From Nectonema munidae (Eukaryota; Nematomorpha; Nectonematoida; Nectonematidae), in the NCBI GenBank assembly GCA_030549495.1, contig JAUIRK010000119.1, positions 1-64,000 of the forward strand: a stretch of DNA of 64,000 nucleotides, given 5' to 3'. The translations under genes were made by a program, and so were the position numbers. This document shows, piece by piece, positions 12,601 to 24,600 of the stretch. Position 1 is the first letter of the stretch; each line of letters starts with the position of its first letter. Under the pieces are notes generated by a model, which was given only the letters and a program-made list of their open reading frames with translations, searched no databases and was not told the origin of the DNA.

Positions 12601-15600
12601 TTTCACTCATTTAAGTTTTTTTTTTTACAAAAATCAACAACTGTTGACGGACCTCCTGAGACGCAGCCACAAAGTTAAGAACCACTGCTTTAGAAGAATC
12701 TCACTGATAGGACATTTCGAAAACACTTGAAATTTTGATTGCAACTCAAAATGTTTTTATAGGTAGTTGTCAGATCCCATTATGGACCTTGACTATCATC
12801 TATAAAAAAATGTCTTCAATTACCACTTCATGAGTATGGTATAGAAGTCAGTCGTGTCTTAGAGGGGCGTTTTTATATGTAATGCTTATTTATGTATGGA
12901 TATCGAAAAAATCTTCTATGCATCCTCTAGTCTCGAATATAATTCTCCATTTTTCTAGATCAAAGTTGTGTTGACAGCATTCTGGGTTTCTCGCATCATA
13001 TTCTTTTCAGTCAGTTATTTGGTGAGGCGCAAGAATATCCTTCCTTCCTTCTTCTTTCCAGTTGTATCATTTTGGCGCCAAAATTTTCCAAATACCTCTA
13101 CAAGTTATCCTATACCCTATGAAATTTCCGATTCTCTTTTTCTTCGCAGTCAAGAAGAAGTAGCAGAAAATTCAGCCAATCACAATGAGTTTCCTCAAGG
13201 AGGGGAACAAGAAATACTTGTACAAGTCGTTCGATCATTTTTTCCTTCTCTAAAGTTGTCGTTTTTGAGCAAGAGTTGTGACACCTTTTTGTCCGTCTTT
13301 GGTCTGAGTTGTGTCATTTCTTATCTTTGCCGCGTTTCCAGTTGCGTTCTTCAAAAGCTCCTGTCCACAACTTCGACGGAGAGTAGATCGAATGACTTCA
13401 GTTTTCTCTCATTTCTCCTCTTTTTGATTCTCGCTTTTCAAAATGGCTTGACAGGATTTAAGAAAGAAGAGCGAATGAATAAACTCCTAGAAAATCTCTA
13501 CCTGTTGGGTACTTTCTAATTTCTTTCTTTTTTTCTTCCTTTAAATTATTTCTTAACTTCAGTTCTATCCAATTAAAAAAAACTATGTTCTATGATATGA
13601 TATGATTTAAAAATCTAAATGACATTTTAGTTAGTTACAAATTATAATTTTTATAACCTGATCCCTAGCTGAAATATATGCCTTCTTACTTTTTTTCAGG
13701 TTTTTTAATTAATGCGAAGTTTTTAAAAGTTAAATTTTAAATGAACTAAAATATTTTAGTTATTAGGTATCTAGTAATGATCTATGCTATCATATAAAGA
13801 TATATTGTGAAAAAAATTAGGTATAAACGATATATTTAAAATATTGTAGAGGCTGTCTTACTAACTATTCAACTTTCAACAAAATATTTGTGAAAACCAG
13901 TATATAATTGTCGCTTGTATTAACACTTTTTATATGGATTTTGCAAGATTTTATCGTGTACAGTTTTTTCTATCGGATTGATTAAGCACAGCTCACTAAC
14001 CCTCAACCTTTTCTCTACGATTTTTGTCTATAAACTTTTTCTCCATTTTGGTCCTATTTTTTCCCTTTCATTTTTGTCACTTTTTTCGCACTTCTAAAAT
14101 AATCTATGTCTATTTGTCTCAAATTTAACTGCCTCTATCTCATATTAAAAATATTTTTTATTGTCATTTTTGGAAAAAAAAACACTAATTGTTATAATTA
14201 ACCGGCTAACGTTCATATGCGACTATTGTCGACTTTTCAAAAATAAATCAATTCCTTTTCTAAATACTTTTTAATAGCAATCTGTTTCACATTCGTTATC
14301 GTCTGATTATTATTTTAGACGTTAGGCTCTTAGTTCAATTTTTTAGAAATTTTCCTTAATAAATTTTCTACATTGACACTGTCCTTTTGGAAATTCACAT
14401 GTTCTCAATCAGATGATCACAATAATCAATGAGTTAATCAATGTGTTTAATCTTTGATAAATATAAGGGTTGATCACTTAACATTCTCACATCAAATTCT
14501 TTCATCTTTTGTTATTAGTAGTTCCTTCTCTAGGCTTAATGAAATGTTCTATATAAAAATATTTTTCTTTTTTTAACCTGTTATCTACCACAGTCGACAT
14601 ATGTCGACTTTACAAAAATGTGAATCGTCTGCGTTTATCAATGCTCATTAATACAAATCTTCTGCTTTACATTAGATATCGTCTGATTATTATTTTGGTC
14701 GTTAACGGGTTAAGATAAATGAAATCGCAGTATATCATTATAACATATTCACAACTAATTGTCTCATGTCACACCTCAAGGACATATTTTATATATTATT
14801 ATAAAAGTTAAAACAGTCATTTTTTAGTGTTGTTGAAAAGAGTTATTCATTAAAGTCAAGCAAGATCAATACTTTTAAATTAAGTGACGCTTTGATGACT
14901 TTCTGTTAAAAATTAATCAATTTTTGAGCTCTTTGATATGGAGAGAACGTAAGGCTAAGAAATGTAGTTTTTGCATAAATAAGGAAAATAAAATTATTTT
15001 TTGAAATATAAAAATGTTAATTTTTTCTTTATCTATCATAATTTTATATCTAAAATTGAGTTAAGCGGTCAACGAAGTGAGTGGACTTTACAAAAATAAA
15101 ATCGTTGGCGTTTTTTAATGCTTTTTAATACAAATCTTCTGCTTTAGATTAGATATCGTCTGATTATTGTGGTCGTTAACGCCTTAAAATGGGCGAGGGG
15201 ATCAAATATTACTCTATTTTGAATTTTCTGAGTTTTCAGGAAGCGTATTAAAGCAAATATCGGTAAATTCATCAGCACCCATGTCTTTGTCATTAAATCA
15301 TTTAAAACAGATTTTCTATTTGTCAAGTATTTTTTTGTTCTATCCATAATACATTTTTAGTTTAGAGTGGATTAAAACAAATACCGTATATTCCAGCGTA
15401 TAAGTCGCAAATTTGACACCAGATTCAAGTTCAAAAATTCACCTTCGACTTATACGGCGCTCACGTTTTTATGACATGAATTCTAGTCTCAGATTCGATA
15501 AAACCATCGCAAATCAAAATAATATGACATGACATATAGGTATTTGTTTATAAAATAGTAAAATAATAGTATTCCTACTCAACATGAGATTGATCAAACA

Positions 15601-18600
15601 CAAAGTCCCATACATATCATCCTCCGTACCATCCATCGCATTAGTAATTGAGCATTTTTTGAATGAATTTCAAAATAGACAAGAGATCAGTTAAGGGAAG
15701 CATCAAAGGTGGTGTTTGTGAAGAGATGATCGTTTATGCTTTTTTTTCTTGCCGATGTCTCGCAGTTTTAACTGCAATACTGAACATTTGGCAATGTTTT
15801 AACAGATGTTCAAGATTTAAACATTGAAATTACTTCTCGCTTTTGTTTGAGATATAATTAAGTTTTTTATTTATTAATTTTGCTTTCAAAAAACGTGTGA
15901 TACACAATGGAAAACTAGACTTATTTATTTAAATACCGTAAATTTCGGCGTATAAGTTAAGTCGACCCCCTTTCTGGTTCAAATTGCTCATCAAAGGTAT
16001 GACGTAGCTAAGGAAATAGTATTTAATAATCAACTGCGTCATTTTTGCTGACTCAATCTTGCTCTCGAGAATTGAATAGTGTTGCGCCTCGCGGTTGAAG
16101 TTATCAAGGAGTTAAATGCTTTCTAGCCCCCTGGAATGGGCTTAATGACGCTGTTGCCCCATATCGTTCTTGAATGGGCTCCTCCACTTTCTAAAATATA
16201 TGTCAACTGCAGAAGTGCTTAGCACAACTTTTCGTTACAAGTGAATGGATACAGCATAAAATTATCACAGAGTCGTGGGTTAAGAGTTGGAATCGTTTTG
16301 AAAAAATCGACTCAGGACACAGAAGTCAGAAAATCTTAGACATCCTTCCACCTAACTATGTCTTGCTTTGCTTTTTTAGCCTTCTTAAATAAATAAAATA
16401 TTTTCAATCTTTTTCTCCCCCTTCATATTCCGACAGAGACAGTGCTTCAAATCGAAATAATTTTTTAAGCATGCGTGTAGAGTTTGTTAGACAAAACATT
16501 AAGAAAAATTTCACATTAAACCTAAATATTACATATAATGCTTCCTTTTTAATAAATAACATTTGAGGTATTGATTCTTTATAAATTTCACACACAGGAA
16601 TAAATTTCCGAATTTATTTTAGAACTATGCAACTTCTATAACTTTTTCCAATTATGAGTAAAAGTCTTTATTCATAGAAATAAGAATTTTTTACATGATT
16701 AGGAAGAAATAACAGTTCGTCGTTCCATGCACTAAAAGTGAAATCAAATAAAATTAAGTTTATTCAATTGCAATGTAATTCAAAATGCGTTTTTTGAATA
16801 TCTACTTCCATAATAAGTTTTGATATCTGCTTCCATGATTTATTATACAATTGCTCAACAAAAATTTATAATTTAAATTCAAAATGTATAATGTTCGTAT
16901 AAAAATGGTGTCGGGACAACAGTTTCTTAGTACATTTTGAACATAAATGAATATTATACACAAAGTATGTAGTACATCTATACTTGTATATGATGAATAT
17001 GTATAAAAATACGCCCACGAATGCAAGTGCAATTGCATATGGGATACTAATTGTATTCATAAATATGCATACAAAAAGGCTTATGCGTGTTTTTTGCTTG
17101 CTGCAGAACAATATTCTTACAATGCTATTACAAGCCAATAAAAATGGAGTCGTATCCTTCTTATATTGTTAACTACATCCTCTATGAAAGACATATGAAG
17201 TTCTGGGTACTTTCCTGTTATCGCCCCACCACCCCAAAATGTTATAAAACATGTATTAAAGTACACAAATGTATTAAAAAAACAAGTGAAAAATCTTTTA
17301 ATCTGTAGGTGGATAAAATTCAACCATATCAAAAAGAATCGCATCAAACATAATACCACCATATATAATCGAAGATGAATGACGCCAAAGAAACTCAGCT
17401 AAATATCCAGATAGCATCTCTCGATTAGTTCCACATTTCTTTAAATTTTCCATTTATGGGCTTTTTTTCTATGAAAAAGGTTTTGATTAATGATATATAG
17501 TAAGTTTAATGTAGGTTAGGTTAAAACAATACAAGAATATTTATCGTGGTAGAAGAGCGATGGGTGGTGGGGCGATAACAGGAAAGTACCATGTTCTGTA
17601 CTATATTCCTTTGCAAATACAAACTGATAAGTATGGATAAGGTTGTTGGTTTCTAGATGATTCGAAAGTTGAGCATATATTCGTTTTTCAAATATTCAAG
17701 AAAATGTGGAAATAATAGTTATGGGGCGATTGTTTTTTTTTACATCTCTCTTATCCAGGGCGACAAAAGTCAAAAATTCATATCATTCAAAAGTTGAATT
17801 TACACTTTTTTTCCTATTTTTTAGTGTCTATTAATTTTCATCATAAATTTCTTTTTAATTTTGTTGTTGAATAAAAAGCTGAAATAAATTAAGGAAAGCA
17901 TAAAAATAAAAATTTGGAATAAAACATCCTCATATTAGGTCATAAAGCGCAAAAAGGACTCTTTTACGTCAACAAAAATATTATATATTTGTTTAAAACT
18001 ATAATTATTTTACTCAAAAAAATTTTTTAATCTAATCTAAAGAACGATTTCTTTTTAATCGAAAAAAAAACTTAATTTTCTTTAGGTAAAAAATTTCTTA
18101 CAATAAAATAAAAGGATTTTTTTGGAAAAAATTGTTTTCACTTGTTATAACCTTTTTTGAAAATTGGAAAAATCTTACTCGTTTTAAACACTTTTGAGAA
18201 ACACGCATGCTCAATGCAGGAATTGAATCCTCTCAAAAGAAACCTATCAAGGATATCAAATACATTTTTAATCAAACTAATCTTCATGTCTTGAACATCT
18301 GATAAGTCGGTTTTGATTGCAGGAAATTTTGACATTGAATATTTGAGGAAATGACAATGTTAGGAAGTAATGGGAGAAGAATTGTGGTTTATAGAAAAGT
18401 GCAAACTAAATATATCAGCTGGAGCAAATGGATCATTGATAATACCTTTTCCAGAATTAATAACAATATTAGAGTCGAGATTGGGCTTAATTTATTTATA
18501 GTTGCTTCCAAATCTCTTAAGGGCTCAAAATTAGAGGCATAATTTGCGTTCTGAACTTATTTTTTTATGATATTACGTAAAGTAATGTATTTTGTTTAAA

Positions 18601-21600
18601 GTTGAAAGCGGAAATTTTTTATTTGTTTTGAAAAGTCGTCAGTCATCCAAGAATTTCTAAAATTTAGATATTAATCATGCTTTGTTTTATTTGACATATG
18701 TTTAATATTATTGAGAATTTTTGGTTAGAATTTGTTATTAAGTTTTTCAAAGAAGCGATTGGGATCATTAAAATAGGATCTAATACAATTAAACAAGTTA
18801 AACCTGGAGATATTTTCTATGAAAGATGTAAAATCCATTTTTTTGCCTTTTAGTCCATTACCAGTGAATTTATTTGTTAAATGATGACAAAATAGGCAAT
18901 ATGGGGTGAACTTGGTTATTGAAGTTTTGAAAGAGTTTGAGAAAAGAATATTAAAAAAGATTTTATATATGGAGTACATTCTATTTTTAATAAATCCAAA
19001 TTTCGATCACCTAAAAATAAATAATGGCATAATCAGCTTTAACAAACTCGCTATCATTATGAGTCAAAATGTGTTAATTTGGTCATGGAAGCTCTTTGTT
19101 AAAAAATGGTTTATTTTTACTTGAGCAAAATATGTTAATAAATTTAATTATTTTGCAGATAAAATTTTTAAAGTTAAAGAAACCTATTTTTTCAATAGAA
19201 AGATGTATTTACGCGCTTTTTAAGTATTTTGTTGAAACATAATATGATTAACAAGAAAATAAGTTTAAACTGGTTACTACAAGACAAATGTCACACCATT
19301 GTCCCATAAAATATAAATCGTTTGTTTTAAGTTATATCCAAACTCATTGAAGAAGAAAATCAGACGTTTCGTTTTCATGAACTTGAATTTTATTCCTTTA
19401 ACTCAGTAATCTTTAACTCTTTGTGAGTAGGGGGAGACATTTCTTTATCGTTGAACTCTGTGCAGACGCCAAACTTTCTAAAAACATATATTCAATTATT
19501 TTTTATTTACGGACAAAGCAATAAAGTTAAATGTATAATTATATATATTTTACATGTACATACTTTACTTAATTAAAAAATAAATGATAATTATTAATCT
19601 TCTTCTGTCATCAAATTGATTAAGACTCAGCGCTTTTTGAAAACGAACCGCCTGCTTATCATTTCCGATGAGTTTGTATATAAGTAAAATCGGACTATCG
19701 TTTATGCGCATGTGTGTCCCATTGAGCTTAAAAGCATCCTAAATCACTCATTAGAAATACGTAAATCAAAATATTTTCCGTGCCTACCTAACCTCACATT
19801 ATATTTTACAGCATGAAATGTGCATTTTAGGCGCCATTTTGTTGCAATTTGTGCACGATACCGTCAATCCCATTCTCCTGTCTCTCAGTGCTACAGCAAA
19901 TCCTTCGTTTCAGCGCCACGCAAGAGCATTGGCCGTCTCATTTTTCTTGCTCATCTTTCCCTACTGGTTTATGTCTCGTCTTTGGATAGGTAGTGCCATA
20001 TTTTGTATCATTCCTCTCTAGCTTATGTTGCGCAGAAGCTTGAATATGGTTAAGAAGAGCACTTTGTTTGTTCTATTTTTGCTGATGTAACTTAATTAAA
20101 AGCACATCTGATTACTAAATGCAAAAATTGATATTAACCATTTGATTTCATTGATGTGAATTAAATGTGCTTTCTCTGAGTGCAGTTATGTATTCCTCTA
20201 CAAATCGATTATAGTAGACGGATTAGATCCGATACGTCAATGAGAGCCTATATCACTTTTAATGAAGGTCTGATACAGAGGGGATTAAGGGGCTCTAGTC
20301 ATCCCATCCCGATCTATTTTGAAAGTTTAGCTAAATTATTTGCAGTATAAAAAGTATTTCATATTTCAATATTAAATAAATATTTAATGAACTAAAGTTA
20401 AAAATAGCAAATTACTTTGATTGAAAAGCAAGACTTTATTAGAATATGAGTAATATAAGTATAGAGTAATTTGCCATCTTTAACTTTAAATGAAACCTAC
20501 CGACTTTGCCTTATTTTCCGTAAATATTTGATATATATGTTATAAAATATTTTTATAAGTTTTGGGACCCAATCTACCTCCTGCTAACGTGTTCTGCCCC
20601 AGTTTTTAATATATTGTCAAGAGCAAACCAAATATCGAGTCAACTAAGTCTAAACTAAACAACTAAATAAATGAACACGAGTCTTCGGGATCAAAGCAAA
20701 GCATAACGAGAAGAAAAGAAACTAGTAAAGAAGTCTCTTTAAATTTCAATACGTGTTGTGCTTGCTCAAATATGACAACTTTTTCAATCAAATACTAAAT
20801 GCCTTTTAGATACAAAAAATATATTTTTGGGAGAGAAACGAGGTACCTAATCCTTTTCAATAATTATATAAACTTTAGTGAATAACAAAAAAAATTTAGG
20901 GGCATGAGAAAAAGATTATACGACTAAATAGCTAGTTCCAAAATAGCTAGTATATCAAACAGCTTCTTCCAAAATAGTTAATTTGGGACTAGCTGTTTAG
21001 TCATATAATCAATCGTCTGTGTCGATTAGGAGGCTTGGAAGAACACGATCATAATTTCTTTTTTACAATAAAAAATATTTTATTTTTATTAATGTTGTTT
21101 TTACCACAGAAATATTCCTATCCTTTATAAAAATAATGGGAAATTGTTCTCTTGAGAGGATTTCTATTTCTAGGTTTTAAAAAAGTAGTAAAGCTGATGA
21201 TATACTTTATTTCAAATTTATATAACATTAAAAAGGAGGTCGTATGTGCTAACATCAACGTTAAATTTTTATAGACAAAATTAATAATACAATCTATTTA
21301 AAATTCATAAAGCAAGGTTTTGTTAAAAATCATGAGTATATTTATTCGATATTTGATAATATAGGTAATGGCACTTAAAAATTCAAATTTTGAAATTTCT
21401 TCATTTTGGAGTCCATGTTTTAATAAAGTTTGAATTCTTCAATTAAGTTCTATACATTTTTTACTTGTAGTCTTCCTTTCGCCTGACAAATAAGCAGGTG
21501 AGACATTCAAATGATGTTGTCTGAAAGATTGTGAACAGCAAAAAGAAAAAGGTAAGTTGTGGCGAGACATTCAAATGATGTAATTTGAATATTACAAGAA

Positions 21601-24600
21601 TAAGGGATAACTTGGTGTTTTCCTAGACTATTTTAGAACCAGCTATTTTGGAGCTAGCTGTTTTGTAATTAGTTGTTTTGGACAAGCTATTTTAGAATTA
21701 GCTATTTGGAGACTAGCTGTTTTGGGTTTCACCCAAGAAAAAGGTTTGCACTTTAAAAAGGAATCAGATTCAATTTATAAGAGTTTTTTAGGCTTATGAT
21801 TAGGGTTGGATAATAAGATAACTTATAATTCATTTATTGAGCTACCTTATGCTTTAGTTTAAATTTATCCGCGTATGGGATGATATATTTATCATAAATA
21901 TTAACCTACCATAAAGTATATTTTTACATTTAAAACATACTTTGCTCTACATTTGATTTGAGGAGAGAGAAAACTTTGAAAGATTTTAGAAATTTGTTTT
22001 ACTTTTATAAGAAAATTAGCTTTGTTTAATTTTAATGTAAATCAATGGGGAGACATCTTTGTAAAAATATTACTTTTTTAGATTCTAGTAATCTTTTTAA
22101 GGAGTATTATATCTTTCTAGTGTTAGAGTGCTTAATTTTTAAGCCCTTAAGTTTGACTAAAAAGAAATCCTCTCAAAATATCGGAAATTTGAAAAATGAT
22201 TTTTGTTTTAAAAATTATGCTAAATTGCTGGAAAAGTTTCAAAACCAAAAAAGTTCCAATTTTTGAAAGTATATTTTTCAAAATTGATAATAAAATCGCT
22301 TTGTCAACTTACCTAACATTTAGATCTAAAATGAATTATAGAGATTATTAGTAATCTATTTGCAATGAACTTTTCTAAAAAAAAACAAATAATTTTTACA
22401 CAAAGCAAATTTTATTATAAAATGTGAATAAATTTTATCTCGTTTTAACCTGGGATCGGTCCAGTATTCAAAGTTCAAAGAAGTGCTCACTCGTCTAAAA
22501 AATTCCTTTATTTTTCCATGTTTTTTTTAATTTGTTTTTTATTATAAATTCATTGTTCCTAGATTATTATAAAAGTCTTAAGCATTGATGCGTTTTTTGA
22601 GAAAGGGATATAATGTAAATTTGAAGAAAAAGTGGAAAATTTAATTCTGCTCTACAGATTTTTATCCCAAGTTGAATAAATTTTGAAAATGAGTTAGATC
22701 TAAATTAATTCAAAAAGAAAAACAAACCACTGATTTTTGAAAGGCAATGCTGAAAGGGTTAATGCCCAGATTTTTAAAAACGTATAGTCTGTTTATCTTT
22801 TTCAATAGGCTTTATTATAGCTTAAAACAGGTGCTTTTTATTTTATTGGACCTGAAAAGATTCATCTAATTACCAGAAAATAAATGAAAAATTGTTGTGA
22901 TATAAAAAATAAGCAGTATAGCAGAAAATAAAATAGGATTTGGAGATTTTCTCTAAAAAAAGGAATGGGTAGAGTTGAGTTCCCTCTTATTACCCTTCCT
23001 GAATTTTTTACCACCTCTCCCTCCCTCTGCAATTTGCTTGAGATAAAGCATGAAATTTTTGTAAGATAAAAATGGAAAAACACTTTATCAGAGCGATTTT
23101 ATCATTTTTGTGAAAGCAACAAAACTTCACTTACCCCAATTTTGATTATTATTAGTACACTTGTTCTTTGCGAAATTTTATTTTTATATTTTATCTACAA
23201 TTTACATATTACAAAAATTTTCGGCAACTACAAAGAAAAGTATGTTGTAAAGTATTGAATTAAAAAAACATCAAAATTTTCAACCATATAAAAACTTTTA
23301 ATTCGCTTTTGAAGACATTTCTAATTATAAAAGAATACAACTATTGCCTTTATTTAGCTTTTTTTACAAAGCTGTATATTGCTGACTAATGCAAAACCTT
23401 TCTGATTTATATCAAACAATTTTTTTAATTATATATTTAAATGAAGTGCAATTTAAAAAATTGACATTGGATGCAAATAAATTTTCTTAAAAATGGTTGA
23501 CCGCATTTATACTGCTTATTAAATGAATGCTATTCGCGAAAAATCGCTATTGCTATTCGTATGAAGATATATATATATATATTCACGCCAACACTAAATA
23601 TTATAATATATGAATGTGTATGCCATTAAATTGTAGGTTTTAGTGTTTGCATTCATTCAAGCCAAATTTTTCCTCAAATCTTTCAATTGTTTCTTCCAGC
23701 TATGTTGCAATGCAATGAGCTCATTCAAAAATTTAGTTCTCGCATCTTTTTTGGCAATCATTCAAAAGTCGTGCTTGCTTGCTCACTCACGTTGCCTTCT
23801 TATATGTCGCACTTATGTCTAAAATTTACCGCGATCAATATTACTGAGTAAAGAAAATCGATGTGTATATAATGTATCAAAAGAGAGATGAGGCGAAACA
23901 AAATTTTCTTTGTTATTGCCAAGAAAGAAAGAAATATGTTCAAATATGAATCAACACATGCTATACTATTATTAAACGAATGAATGCAAATCTTCGATAA
24001 TAAGAATAAGTTTCAATCAACATAGCCTTTCTTTAACATGATAATACTTTAAAATGGTTTTTTACGGGAAAATACCCCTAGGAAATATTTCTTTAAGGAA
24101 AAATCCATTTGTAATAATTATTTTAGTAAATTTTTATCCCTATTTTTTTTATCTAGTTAGACATTTTGTTAACTAGTTGTTAGTTAGTTTTTTAAAAATG
24201 AAATTGAAAACTAAAAGTGAACGCCAATTTCACCTTTTCGACTTTATGGGACGCATTTGGCATAAAGAAACAGTTTATTTTAATTTGATTATTACACTGT
24301 CATTATTAAAAAAGTTAGCAAATAATAAAATGAGAGAAAATTTTTGCGTTCTTTGGGTGACCTGTGGAGCATTGGTCTTAAATGGGTTTTAAGATGCCTC
24401 CTTTAATTGTATATCATCTCTTTCAATTACATATAATTTACATTTATATGAAGTTGTTCGAAATGTATCTTCTTCGAAAGTCTGCTTCATAAGCCTCCAA
24501 TATTCTAACCTTTTCAAGGTTACGTATATAAATATAGACATGTAGTATATCCTTAAGCCTTTGAGAACCAGTATGACACCGGGGTACCATAAAATGAAAA

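Noticed and set aside
17117-17362. Hydrophobic - strand frames at 16802-17362, possible membrane exons
   Set aside because: Composition-driven (Phe/Ile/Tyr from A/T codons), no splice context, and partly inside the 17206-17590 element.
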